In this document: piece after piece, positions 32,201 to 41,786 of the stretch
How the letters are laid out: every line of letters begins with the position of its first letter
How positions within the stretch are numbered: the first letter of the stretch is position 1
Translations under genes and position numbers: made by a program
The notes under the pieces: model-generated
What the model was told of the DNA's origin: nothing
The model's input: the letters and a program-made list of their open reading frames with translations, nothing else
The model's database searches: none
NCBI GenBank assembly: GCA_900208305.1
Contig: OAPG01000011.1
Span: 62,001 to 126,000, forward strand
Direction of reading: 5' to 3'
DNA from: Melanopsichium pennsylvanicum
Taxonomy: Eukaryota; Basidiomycota; Ustilaginomycetes; Ustilaginales
DNA length: 64,000 nucleotides

Positions 32201-33280
32201 TACCACCCCAATGACTATAGCATACGGAACATACTCGTCGTTGGCCCATAATATTATCGAATACAGCTGAAAGATGTAAAATGGATGGAGAACCTCTTCG
32301 ATGAGGATATCGACGACCGATTTGCCTTTGACAATGACTTGATTATCACCAAAGAGAGCTTGCCTATCACGAATGGTTTCAGCTGACAAGCCTGTGGACG
32401 CGAGACTGTTTGGTGACGCGACGACAGAGCTCCATGATGGATCTCTCCACGAGCTGAGAAGATAGAACTTGCCATTGACAGGATGAAGTAAGAACGTGGT
32501 TGCACGATATTCGAGAACATCGACGTAGCTCAGAACTTCGCTGTTCTCGATCTGATTGTTACGAGTCTCGATATGCTTGTTGGACGCAGCGGCGGCGACA
32601 TCTTCAGGCGAGCGGAAAGGATCTCGAAGAGTAGCTGGAAAGACTTCAGAAGTCGGCATGGGCGATGGGAATGTGACACGTTTGAGGGGTAGGATGTCAA
32701 ACTCGCCATGCTTGCTCTTGACGCGAACAAGCTTATCTTTATTCCTCTTATGACCTTTTAAAGCAACAGAGGTGGTGTTCCAGCGAATCCAGAACTTGTT
32801 GTTGGCCCAATTATCGACAATGAACCAGATTCCTGCTGTAACGATGCACAAAAGATACCATACTATCATTAGGAAGATCTGCCTGCGGTAGAAAGAGAGA
32901 TGCAGCTGGATGTCCTCATCCACAAGATAGATCGACTGGCGGGTATCTTGACGCTTGGCGTCGGCAGTATTGATGTCGTCCTCAGAAGTGAATGAGATGC
33001 GTGAGTCTTGCTTCTCGGATAGCCCAGATATCTGGGCTGTTTGAGCAGGCTGCAGCTGTGTGCGAGGAGGAAGATGCTGGTCGATTTCAACGACGCTGTC
33101 TTTATTCATGGTGGTGATAACGGTGTCATTGGAGGAATGGAAAGCGCCGCCATTGTTGATGATCTCGGACTCGATCTGCTTCGACAAGTCAATGTCGTAC
33201 ACAGGCTCGAGGAGCACGAATGGTGTTGCGATCGACGCACTGTCGGGAGGACAAGGCTCGAGCGGAGAGGCATTCGACAT
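29231..33280 (-). CDS. YPK9: P5B-type ATPase, YPK9/ATP13A2 family
   Basis: A 1349-residue P-type ATPase. An N-terminal P5B membrane-associating segment is present (RRQIFLMIVWYLLCIVTAG). The actuator loop TGES is at about 484, followed by the diagnostic P5B helix motif PPALPATLS. The phosphorylation motif DKTGTLTKEGLD has Asp655, and the hinge TGDGANDCGALK is at about 1053. The C-terminal half carries six predicted membrane helices. PPALP marks P5B, as distinct from P5A (Spf1). Family members are vacuolar or lysosomal polyamine exporters linked to heavy-metal tolerance, so the same role is inferred here. The ATG at 33280 is the first in frame (MSNASPLEP). The stop is TGA. Intron-free. Confidence 0.9.
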   Translation of the reverse strand: MSNASPLEPCPPDSASIATPFVLLEPVYDIDLSKQIESEIINNGGAFHSSNDTVITTMNKDSVVEIDQHLPPRTQLQPAQTAQISGLSEKQDSRISFTSEDDINTADAKRQDTRQSIYLVDEDIQLHLSFYRRQIFLMIVWYLLCIVTAGIWFIVDNWANNKFWIRWNTTSVALKGHKRNKDKLVRVKSKHGEFDILPLKRVTFPSPMPTSEVFPATLRDPFRSPEDVAAAASNKHIETRNNQIENSEVLSYVDVLEYRATTFLLHPVNGKFYLLSSWRDPSWSSVVASPNSLASTGLSAETIRDRQALFGDNQVIVKGKSVVDILIEEVLHPFYIFQLYSIILWANDEYVPYAIVIGVVSIIGIVATTVTTKAAIEKLKKMSRFSCDVSVLRSFTSNSSPIDEKVAELTDSEAKQSTLDANASWSRLNSENLVPGDIIDLGAKYDDENDDNFGHQLIETLPCDVVLLEGDCIVNESMLTGESVPVVKAPIPRADLANVLASGADLARIDKNMLYSGTKLVRVRPGTNPTNATRGLVIRTGFSTAKGSLVRQMLFPRPISHRFYRDAFLFIGNLFVIAMIGMIATIIYFKIIGVSADEIALRSLDVLTIAVPPALPATLSICVTFSIARLKRGQIFCLSPQRINVAGMVNMFVFDKTGTLTKEGLDVLGIRMVKNGKFTDLVQQAQNDDLDKSGLGLVEAMATAHDLNLLDGEPIGEPLEVKMLEWTSRTLQDDASLAPVHLSTEGTVVDHRDRPSDNSQQRAVEKRRPLTKDGLLARVPVILACSNNEPALAVVRTYEFTATLRRMSVIVKRHNEISAQVYSKGAAESIASLCDPASLPSDYEAVLDRCTRAGFRVLAVAGKKIDSLSWACAQTLTRHQAESELQFLGLIVFENKLKAETAGAIATIRDDAQLPIKMCTGDSVLTAVSVGKECGILSANAEVYTPRIVHKHENNKTGLSMIEWISVDNEHDKLDPYTLDPVSQDSTHTRKLKDVDLAVSGEIMRTLHRECSAETMARILIHCRIFGRFSPEQKQELVERLQMLGYVVAMTGDGANDCGALKSADVGLSLSEAEASVAAPFTSKRKDISAIIQLIREGRSTLSVSCSMFLFMSQYSLAEYFTVLLLYGKATSLDNAEYLFIDVFIVLPIAFGLANSRPAKRLHKVGPEPRLASSKPIVSMLGQVILGFIAQTIVYTVLHSRSWYEPPEFEPEDLTLNDMDNSALFRVSVFSYIIAGFAYSLGPPHRQLLYYNWILAPTLVILTIFSFYFLFLTNGPFFDLFGFVDMPKHFSWIIFGIVIAQIVVGLVFEFTSVPTVAKFVAKPFQAAAKRLGKKTKKPYKSVEKAIYLS

Positions 33281-34181
33281 GGCGTTTGATCGGCCTAAAG
33301 CCTTGTAATCACAAAAGGATGGTGATCAGGGATAGGGTGATGGTAGAAAAGAAGACATCGGAAGGCATATGGTGTCCGACAAACAGATTGAGAGAGGGAG
33401 GGGGCCTCATTCAGAAAAAAAAAAAGTCGAGCGACAACGGAACAAGGTCGTGCGAGCAAACGCAAACCATCAGACAATTGTTCTGTTTCAATCTCGGCTA
33501 CGTCCACATGCTATCTCGAACCAGCACCTTGCCTTCTTCTGAGAGCAAAGGCACTCTAATCTAGGAAGCAAAGCCGTGCATGTGTTTCCTATCTCGCAGG
33601 TTTCAGGTTTTAGTGCATCAGATATTTTTGATTGATTGATTGATTTTTTTTTTTTTTTCATTCTTCCTGATGCTTAACCGAACGAGATGTCCAATAGAGC
33701 CATATTGGCTTGAATCCCGCGGTTAAATAGATACCGCCGCCCTTGGAAACACAGGAGCACAGTTTAAGCGTGGCAGTCCAGTACTTTAGTGTAAATTACT
33801 ATTCAATGATGTGTAATATACTGTAAGTACATATTTAACCATTGGATATTGATTTGCGATACGCGACAGGAGCACAATCCGCCTGTCTGCTCTTCCGTCG
33901 GAAACACACACACACTCACACACACACAACAAAGAGAGTTCGATTCCCCGACAGGCAGCCTACGAACACCGTATTTTCTAGTCACATGAATGTTTGTGCA
34001 GGTCTAACAATAAGTATCTTCCTCCCCAGACAACATACAGTAACTTATAGCAGCAGCATTTAGGGTCGTTGGCGGATGTGATTGCTGCTCAAACGACTCC
34101 CACGATGTCCTGAATCACACAAAAAAGATGCTATGCATAAGTGCTACAATATATGCAAAGCGAACATGTCTCTTGATGCGA
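33281..34181. other. Intergenic region, about 0.9 kb
   Basis: No gene. It holds an imperfect CA run (about 33904-33928), a GATT repeat running into a T-run (about 33630-33658), TACTGTA at 33819, TACAGTA at 34036, and a 17-nt sequence shared with position 4153. Confidence 0.55.
33786..33802 (+). repeat. 17-nt dispersed repeat, copy 2
   Basis: TTAGTGTAAATTACTAT is identical to the sequence at 4153-4169, 29.6 kb away. TACTGTA follows 16 nt later. Confidence 0.7.
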
Positions 34182-34820
34182 TCAAAGTTCGGTATGGTTG
34201 CCAGATGGCGATGCATCTGTCGTTGCCGACCAATCATCGAAATCACCAGCTTGTCTTTCCTGAACAAACTCTCTACCGCCATAGGATACTTTTTCGCCGC
34301 TTAAGCCTGTTCTCCTCTTGCCAAGCCAATTCCAGTTCGCCATAGCGCTTGCGGTGTCTCCAGCCCAACCTACACCGGTGATCCCAAGCGCAGGTGCTAC
34401 TACAACCCTCGCAAAGATCTCCCCGAAGCCAAGCATGACACCGTTCAAGAAGGGAAGCCCTAGGTTTATAAAAATGGAACCAGATATTAGTGCGAGGCGA
34501 CGCGAGAGAGGGATGGTCGAATAGGGGTTGAAAGCGGCGAGAGTAAGAGACCCTGTGGGTGGGTAGTTGGGTTTCGAGTCGTCTTCGTCGTCCTCGTTCG
34601 CATCAGAGACATCTGAGTCTGCGTCTGAGTCTTGTCGACGTGGTTGAAGCTCCGATGGTGGCGACCCGTCCTTCTCATCTATATCTTCCTGGTCAGATGA
34701 TGAGCGCTTGTCCTTGTGACGCGGAATGATGCGTGGCATACCACTTGCCGAGACAGTAGGGACTGCTTCGGTGTCACCTCGCGACTCTGTGCGTGGAGCA
34801 TGCTTGTATTCGCTGGACAT
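34182..34820 (-). CDS. MIM1: MIM1/TOM13 mitochondrial outer-membrane import protein
   Basis: A 212-residue protein. Residues 1-95 are hydrophilic and acidic (SDADSDVSDANEDDEDD). Residues 99-146 hold the conserved Mim1 core: a basic SRR just before a membrane helix containing SGSIFINLGLPFLNG, then VMLGFGEIFAR. The glycine-rich helix is the signature of Mim1, which forms the MIM insertase for alpha-helical outer-membrane proteins and helps TOM assembly. Yeast Mim1 is only about 113 residues, so both tails are extended here. The ATG at 34820 starts MSSEYKHAP. An upstream frame (34828-35040) ends 7 nt before it. The gene is divergent from CDC16. Confidence 0.8.
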   Translation of the reverse strand: MSSEYKHAPRTESRGDTEAVPTVSASGMPRIIPRHKDKRSSSDQEDIDEKDGSPPSELQPRRQDSDADSDVSDANEDDEDDSKPNYPPTGSLTLAAFNPYSTIPLSRRLALISGSIFINLGLPFLNGVMLGFGEIFARVVVAPALGITGVGWAGDTASAMANWNWLGKRRTGLSGEKVSYGGREFVQERQAGDFDDWSATTDASPSGNHTEL

Positions 34821-34827
34821 GTCTGTA

Positions 34828-35040
34828 TCAGTGAGGAAGGTCTAGTACGGAGATGATGCTATATGCCAGCGGATCGGATCGCTCTTCGGGATCAAAGACG
34901 GAAGAAATTTGATCGATTGGATGCAAGCGAGGCTTTGCAAGTGGTGCACTGGAGCCGTCGTTCGGCTGCGTTTCTGATGGAGCTGTAGAGGTCGAATCAG
35001 ATGTTGAAGTGAGGTTGTTGTCCGGTGATACTGTCTGCAT
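34828..35040 (-). other. Upstream open reading frame before MIM1
   Basis: A 70-codon frame with its own ATG ends TGA 7 nt before the MIM1 ATG, in another frame. Its sequence (MQTVSPDNNL at the start, SVFDPEERSDPLAYS near the end) is compositionally like coding DNA. Either it is a uORF, or it is a 5' exon joined by an intron ending at the ATACAG just before the MIM1 ATG. No strong 5' splice site was found. Confidence 0.4.
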
Positions 35041-35406
35041 ACTGCGGGGGAATTGATGAGAAGATGAATCAAAGCCTCGTGGAACGATGAGGGGGGTTTT
35101 TGGTTTGGATCAGGGTCCAAGCACTCTCTGAGTGGTTAAAGCGTATGCGGATCCGACTCATGTGGAGGGATGAATTTATATATTCTGTTAGAGCGTTTTC
35201 AGCATCGATTTCGAGGAATGAAGAATTTCACGCCAAAGCGCGTAAAGATCAACACACACACGAACACGCACACGCACACGCACACGCACACGCGGCTTTG
35301 AACCACTGTAGATTTGCTGTACACAAAAGTGACAGCGACACCATCTCATGTGACGCCTTCCATCATGATCACTATTACATTCATCTCCAGCTAGCTGTTT
35401 GCGGTC
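35041..35406. promoter_or_regulatory. Divergent promoter region of MIM1 and CDC16
   Basis: About 370 bp between the MIM1 uORF and the CDC16 ATG. It carries an ACACGC-type microsatellite at about 35252-35293 and no other motif I can name. Confidence 0.45.
35252..35293 (+). repeat. CACACG microsatellite
   Basis: An imperfect run of CACACG/CACG units in the MIM1-CDC16 intergenic region. Confidence 0.8.
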
Positions 35407-38400
35407 ATGGCGCAGACCAATGCGGCCTCTTCTCCCGGTTTTCCTTTCAACTCCCCTAAGCCGCGCCAAGTCACTAAGCTTGCCCATGCTGGCCCGTCCA
35501 ACATTCGCTCTGCTCCTCAATCACCGCATACACCAACAAATCATCAGCCGCTCGCCCTCAACACTTTCAATCCCGACGGAAGCCTCAGCGTAGTCCGTAA
35601 CGATGACGATGCCAACAATAGCGGTCTCCTCGACCTCAGCCCAGCACTCGCTAGAGGGATCAAGTCCAGACCCAACTTTGGACGCCCCGATGGCACACCC
35701 AGCTCCAAACGTCAACCGAGGGCGAATCCTCACTCGTCGCTTCTCGATGATGGAGACAGCAATGGCATCGATGTGCAGTATACTCTACCGAAAAGAAAGG
35801 CTGCCGCAAAATCAAGATTGAGCAACCATGCTGCGTTCGGAGACGCTGTACCGTCCTCTCAACCTACTGAGGACCTTTTTCACTCGGAGTCACAGGCTGC
35901 AAACGGCCTTGCAACTGCTTACTCTCCTGATGTCGAATCATATTCTCGAGGAGATGCACGATTGCTTCCAAATCTCGCTGCACTGGACTCTGGTGACGAC
36001 GAAATCTCGATCGATGACGACCAGCCCATCAGCACCCTGACCCGCCTCCGCCGATGGCGACAAGATGCAATGCAACAGCACCTCTACGAAACCGCCATCT
36101 TTTGGGGAACAAAAATCCTTTCCCTCGAAAATACTGCTTCCGCCTTCAACGATGCCTACCACCTCGCTCAATGCTACTTTTACACTCACCAGTACGCTCG
36201 TGCAGAGCAACTGCTGACGACTCCACTTCGATCAGGTAGCTCTTCCCGCACCGACGTTGTGTCCAGAGAGAGCAAGCACGGAGAATCAACGAAGCAGACA
36301 GGCGCCGAGGGCTGTCTTGCGAGTGACATCGTGCAAGAAGATGATGATGCTTTACATGAGATCCTACAAGCGACTAGGGAAAGTAGCATTCTTCCAGCAG
36401 CCATCATGGCCAGAAGTACAACAAAGGATTCAATGTATTCCGCTACAAGCTCCACCACTGGCAAACGCAAGAACAGAGAGTTCAATGTTACTGCCACAGG
36501 CACTGGCACTTCCGAGACGGACAGCAGTGGGGTGGGACTAGAATCTGATGAAGAGTTCCTCAAAGATGCCTCCTTTCTTGACCCCGGTCGAGACGGCAGT
36601 GTGGTGTTCAAAGATGTTTCCGCTGTCCATCCTCGACATGCAGCACAACGCAAGAAAGGGAGCAAGGTCGACCTTCAGTCAGACTTGGCCGAAGTCAAAG
36701 CGAGCACGCTTGCCCCAGCTCAAGGTCCCATCTTGGTCAACCACTCCTTGGCCTGTCGGTACCTCGCAGCTCAATGTCAGGTTCGGCTTGCCAAGTACCA
36801 CGAAGCGCTAGATGTATTAGGCGAAACTGTGCACTGGGTGGCTTCCACGGCACACAACAAAACACCTTCCTCAGATGGAGGGATCAAACTTGGTTCTTCC
36901 GTGGCCTACCTTCGAGGTCAGATCCATTTACGCCTTGAAGACCTACCCAAGGCTAAAGATAGCTTTATGGCTGCACTGGCGTTAGATATTAAAAATTACG
37001 AAGCGTTTAGTGCCCTCGTTGATGGGGAGCTGTTAGGCGTTGAGGAACAGTGGTCGTTCGTGCAAGGGTTGGAATACGTTGCTCAATCCGGAACCGAACC
37101 AGGAGCCAAGGAGGATTATGAACTCATCCGACTGCTTTACACAACTCGACTATCGAAACAGGGCAAAGATCTTTCTCACGCCACAGCAGTAGCTAGGAAA
37201 CGTTTGACACAGGATTACGGGTTAGGACACGATCCGGATGTGTTGCTCGGCCTTGCATCAGAGTTGTTTACACAATTGCGATTTGCCGATGCTTTTATCG
37301 TCACGTCGCACATTCTGACGCTTTCGGCGGATCATCCTGCGACCCTACCCATCCACATCGCTTGCACTTATCATCTCAAGAACCTACGACCGGCATTGTT
37401 TATGCTGGCACATCGGTTAACGGAGCTGCAACCGGAATCGCCCGTGTCGTGGTTTGCGGTGGGAGTGTGGTATGCATCCACGAAACGGTGGGCGGAAGCA
37501 AGGAGGTATTTTTCCAAAGCGAGCCTTTTAGATCCACGCTTTGCACCCGGTTGGATCGCATTCGGTCATACATTCGCGATGGAAGGAGAAAGCGATCAGG
37601 CGATCATTGCATACTCTACCGCCGGCAGACTATTCCCGCAAAGTCACTTGCCAAGGTTGTTTGTGGGCATGGAACATCTGCATCAGGACAATCTCAGTTT
37701 GGCCAGGTTGAGTCTGGATGGAGCCGCAAAGGTTTGGAATCGAGATGCACTGTTGGCGAATGAAAGAGGGGTGGTTGCGTTTCAAACGGGGGATTTGATA
37801 CAGGCGACCGAGTTTTTCGAAACAGCGATAGAGTTGGCAAAGGAAACCCAACATCCAGCGTCCAGTTGGAAGAGTACCTATTTGAATCTAGGCTTGGCGA
37901 ATATGCGGCAGGGGAGAGAGGCGGAGGCGAAGGAGGCGTTTCAATCCGTGGTAGAGTTGGACCCGCACAATTATCAGGCACACTTGTGTTTGGGTATGAT
38001 AGCACACAAACAGGATGGATTGGAGGAGGCGATAGGACATTATCATGAAGCATTGAGTATCAATCCGAGAGATGCGTTTGCGACGGAATTGCTGGATTTT
38101 GTGTTGGAAGAAAAAGTTCATTATGGTGTTGGCGTTTTCAGCAGGTACGACCCTCAGGGCAAGTTTTTCAGTCGTGGCCACCATGTCGATTCGGGAATTG
38201 ACGGAGAAGAGGGTTCCATGTTAGGGTCTGGAAATGGAAAGGGAAAGGCAAGACAGGTGGAAGCGTCGCTGGCACGTCCGAGTGCAGTAGGCAGAACTAC
38301 TGGTCTCGCTTCGATACCCGAACAGTCGTCGCCTTCTTCCTACATGACTCACCTATACAGCTCGAGCCGTCAGGAACACAGTCTACCCAACATGTCCTCG

Positions 38401-38616
38401 TCAACAGCAGCTTCATCACGACCAACGACCACCTCGGCGCGGTTTGCAGCAACCAACAATACGATTTCAAATCCAGACGCTTCTGCAGCAACAGCAGCAG
38501 AAATGAGCCTCGACAACTCCACATCGTTGCATCACTCTCACGATCAGTCGCACTCGCAAACCCAAGCCGAATCACTAGATCAGAGCAGCGTGCTCATGGA
38601 TGAGTCCACTTCCTGA
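35407..38616 (+). CDS. CDC16: Anaphase-promoting complex TPR subunit CDC16/APC6
   Basis: A 1069-residue protein. Residues 1-215 are disordered. A TPR superhelix runs from about 225 to 905, interrupted by a disordered insert at about 285-430. The order of TPR blocks matches Cdc16/Cut9/APC6: AYHLAQCYFYTHQYARAEQLL, LACRYLAAQCQVRLAKYHEAL, then the characteristic SPVSWFAVGVWY, RRYFSKASLLDPRFAPGWIAFGH and SHLPRLFVGMEH, and finally NLGLANMRQGREAEAKEAF and AIGHYHEALSINP. Cdc16 is a core scaffold subunit of the APC/C ubiquitin ligase, which drives mitotic exit. The tail (about 950-1069) is Ser/Thr/His-rich. The start is GCGGTCATGG. Codon choice changes from C-ending to G/T-ending near 37000. It converges on the carrier gene with 217 bp between. 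Confidence 0.88.
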   Translation: MAQTNAASSPGFPFNSPKPRQVTKLAHAGPSNIRSAPQSPHTPTNHQPLALNTFNPDGSLSVVRNDDDANNSGLLDLSPALARGIKSRPNFGRPDGTPSSKRQPRANPHSSLLDDGDSNGIDVQYTLPKRKAAAKSRLSNHAAFGDAVPSSQPTEDLFHSESQAANGLATAYSPDVESYSRGDARLLPNLAALDSGDDEISIDDDQPISTLTRLRRWRQDAMQQHLYETAIFWGTKILSLENTASAFNDAYHLAQCYFYTHQYARAEQLLTTPLRSGSSSRTDVVSRESKHGESTKQTGAEGCLASDIVQEDDDALHEILQATRESSILPAAIMARSTTKDSMYSATSSTTGKRKNREFNVTATGTGTSETDSSGVGLESDEEFLKDASFLDPGRDGSVVFKDVSAVHPRHAAQRKKGSKVDLQSDLAEVKASTLAPAQGPILVNHSLACRYLAAQCQVRLAKYHEALDVLGETVHWVASTAHNKTPSSDGGIKLGSSVAYLRGQIHLRLEDLPKAKDSFMAALALDIKNYEAFSALVDGELLGVEEQWSFVQGLEYVAQSGTEPGAKEDYELIRLLYTTRLSKQGKDLSHATAVARKRLTQDYGLGHDPDVLLGLASELFTQLRFADAFIVTSHILTLSADHPATLPIHIACTYHLKNLRPALFMLAHRLTELQPESPVSWFAVGVWYASTKRWAEARRYFSKASLLDPRFAPGWIAFGHTFAMEGESDQAIIAYSTAGRLFPQSHLPRLFVGMEHLHQDNLSLARLSLDGAAKVWNRDALLANERGVVAFQTGDLIQATEFFETAIELAKETQHPASSWKSTYLNLGLANMRQGREAEAKEAFQSVVELDPHNYQAHLCLGMIAHKQDGLEEAIGHYHEALSINPRDAFATELLDFVLEEKVHYGVGVFSRYDPQGKFFSRGHHVDSGIDGEEGSMLGSGNGKGKARQVEASLARPSAVGRTTGLASIPEQSSPSSYMTHLYSSSRQEHSLPNMSSSTAASSRPTTTSARFAATNNTISNPDASAATAAEMSLDNSTSLHHSHDQSHSQTQAESLDQSSVLMDESTS

Positions 38617-38833
38617 TGCTTTAACTACCTTTAGCAACCATTCGGCCCTAATCTATTTCCCATCTGTATTCTACAAATTATCGTGGTGCTTATAAACCGA
38701 GAAAAGAAGAAAACCTCATAGAATCGCACACAGCCGGGGCCGAGGCCACACCGGAAAGAAACGGCCAAGCACAAAAATGTGAAAGAAAGCGTGCTGAAAA
38801 TTCGGGGGGTTTGGTGGCAATATGAGGGAAAGT

Positions 38834-39936
38834 TTAGTTGTTGGTTCGGACATCAGCATTGAGCTTAGCCTCTCTGCTTCGATCGACGAGATGCTTGAAC
38901 TGTTCAAAGAAGAGGAAGAGCAAAGTTGTTTGAGGCTGGAGACGAAGCCAAGCGGGGGTCCACCCTCTGAAAAACACCGTGGGACCATCTTTGGCCAAAG
39001 CCTCTCTGATGACGTGCGAAACACCGACGTTGGTACCTGCGCCCTTTTTGAGGTTCTGAACGCGCGATTTGACCACATCAATGGGTGTGCAGAGAGTGGT
39101 TGACAGAGTGCCTGCGCAGAAACTGGCGGCAGTCTGGAGGACAGGTCCATCGGGAATCACATCAAGTTTCTGCAAGATACCTTTGAAAAGATCGTACGAG
39201 CCCAGTTGCGAAATGTTCATAACGACGGATCGGAAGACGTTGGGAGAAAGACCACGGAAAAGAGTGCCAGCACCATCGTCCTTGACGATACGAACCAAAC
39301 CATCGATGCAGTTTTTATAACCGTAGCGCGACTCCTTGGCCAAATTGAGATCGGAGCACATTCGCACAAGAACGATTTCGGCGGGATTGCCCACCACACC
39401 CGCAACAGCACCTGCGGTACCGGAACACAGTGCGAGCTCGCCCGTGGTGGGAGCCTTGCCCGAACGTTGGGTTACGCGCGACTTCATGTCTTCGTACACG
39501 GCGAAACGAGTGACCGAGTAGGTGAACTGACGAAGAAGCGTTGCGGTCAAGCCGTGCCAGAGCGAGGTGACGCCTTCGGTCTTTACGGACTGAACAATGG
39601 TTTTGAACATGCCTTGCTTAACTGTAGCAGTCTGAAGACGGTATTTGGTCAAGTCGAGCGGATGTGTGATACTAGCAGCACAGCAACCAGCGGCGCCTGC
39701 AACCCCAAAAAAACAAAAGGGTGAACATCAATGTCAGTATGAAACCCATCTCGCTACATATCATTAATATCGAAGCGAAGCTCACCTCCAAGCCAGAAAG
39801 GATATGTTTTCGGACCGGCTTTGTTGTTGGAGCTGCCAGCTGCAGCACCTGCGCCTGCACCGGCCAGAGCGCCTTTAGCAGCATTGAGAGTGCCAGCGTT
39901 GGCATTCGAAGCAGCGGGAACGCGAAGGGTCGACAT
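38834..39936 (-). CDS. DIC1: Mitochondrial dicarboxylate carrier, one intron
   Basis: Exons (minus strand) 39936-39786 and 39696-38834 give 337 residues. The 89-nt intron starts GTGAGC, ends TTGCAG and has a CTGAC branch site. The splice restores FWLGG-AAGCCAASITHPLDL, the expected first carrier repeat. Three mitochondrial-carrier signatures are visible: PLDLTKYR, PAEIVLVR and PIDVVKSR. The LWHGLTATLLRQFTYSVTRF segment resembles yeast Dic1, so exchange of malate or succinate with phosphate across the inner membrane is likely. The oxoglutarate/malate carrier is the alternative. The N-terminus has an Ala/Gly-rich extension of about 40 residues. The ATG at 39936 gives MSTLRVPAA. Confidence 0.85.
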
Positions 39937-41786
39937 CGTGTATTGCAGAATTGTATTGAAATGCAAATCAGTGCTGCTAATTGAGATTGAGATGGGCGTG
40001 AAAGGAAATATGTAGGCTGCGATTCGGTCGGCACGTGCTAATGCAGTCGAAAGCTGATGAACGGCGTAAGCGGGACTGTCTAGGCGTTGCGAGCGACGGT
40101 GGTGATGGCAGAAAGCAAGAAACAAGGAGGAGCAGAAACTAGAAGACGGAAGAGTCGAAGGAGATGAAAGAAGGGGTGGAGGCCGGCGGACACGCGCTTA
40201 TATGGAATCGAACGAGAAAGGGGGGATGGGCGGCGCGGCCCAGTAAAGCGCTTCCGAGCAGGGTCTCGAAGGGATCGAAAGAGGAAATGGCGAGTGGCGG
40301 AAGGGGTGGACAATTGGGTCGGCCTTTTCGCGCAACTCACGGGAGTGGTAGGGAGAGCCGGAAAACCCGCCTTGTTCACCTGAGTCAGGATCGGCGGAAG
40401 CCTATTTGGGCCACTCTGGACGGGAGACGGGGCAAGAAAGATTCCCAGACAAGTGAATTGAACGGACAGTGAAGAGAGGCCGGTGCAAAAGAGGGCAGCG
40501 ATACAAGGCGGGGGTGTCGGACGATGCGAGGATTCAGCACACTCGCCAGCTGGCTCATTCCGTCCCGAACATAAGAGCAGCCTCGTTTGTGACTCTTACT
40601 TCGGCATTTAATGCTTGCTTTTCTTTCTTTCTTTCTTTCTTTCACTGCTTTAACTTAAGCGACTTCTGTATTGTAGATTTTGTAGCGACTTGGCTCAATT
40701 CAAGCTTCACAATTGGTACCAAACTTTGTAGCAGCTCGGATCAGCCGATCAATCTCCCCAGCAATTGGAATCACTTGTTGCACACACTCAACTGTTCCTA
40801 ATCCATCAAGTCATGTCTACATAGCTTGGGCGACTGAGCCGCGTGAACAGTCAGAAGACAACCTTGAACCTTCTCTCCCCCAAGCAACCTGCATCTGAGC
40901 CTTTTGTATGGAAGCCCTCAGTGAATACCTGCACGAGCCATTCGTTAGAAGTAATTGACTCGCAAGATGCCTGACAATGATAGCCGTTGCGAGCCGTAAC
41001 CCTACCATAACGCGCAGCAAATTGCGGGGTAAGGGTCTAGCCAAAAACGTGCCTGTGCAGATGTTTTGAGCAAAAGGGGGAGGCATGCTTTCAGGGATCC
41101 GGGGTCTTACTGCACCACGATCGCCGATTAGAGCTTTTCGAAAAAAAATGCAAATTTTGTATGTATCGTTGGGTTGGGATAAATCCGTCCTGTTTTAGTC
41201 CCGTCTACCTTTTTAAGGTGTTCATCGAGAACCACGCTGACATTTACACGGAGAGATCCGCAAATTTGAGAATCCAATTTCACCCACCTCGTCCTTTTTC
41301 CCACTCGCTTCAGCGTATCAAGTGTTTTTTTTTTGGTCGATTCGATTTCCTTCGCATGACCATATTGAGCTTGGCTTGACGCACATCGAAACGAACAAGC
41401 CGTCACAGATTGGACCCTGGATTGGCCAATTTCCATTCGGGAAACGAGGACTTGTTGATAATTGATTGCGCGATTTCCAGTCGGCTCGTCAACGTCTTCG
41501 GTAACCAACATGCACTCGTCTTTATCGATGCATCATCGCGTGGATGGAAGCACAAGTTTCATCGCACGCTTTTCCAACGTTGGCCTAATTCCGTTGTGTC
41601 CGCCATTCCAGCTCACCAACGTCGAGACCTCCCTTTCCACTTACTCTGCAAGGGTCTAGCACGGAATCACCTTGGATTGAATCGGTTGATGATTCCATAT
41701 CAGTCACAAAAAAGAACGGCGGGCCAAGTGGGGGAAACAGAAAGTCAGCGGTGAATTTTATTTTTTGGGCGGAATTCTCCGTAAAT
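39937..41786. other. Intergenic region, about 1.85 kb
   Basis: No gene supported. It includes the upstream region of the carrier, a G-rich stretch near 40180-40480, a TTTC microsatellite at about 40618-40641 and a T-run near 41325. Small open frames show no motif. Confidence 0.45.

Noticed and set aside
33935..33960. GTTCGATTCC, resembling a tRNA T-loop
   Set aside because: No T-stem pairing and no acceptor or anticodon arm around it.
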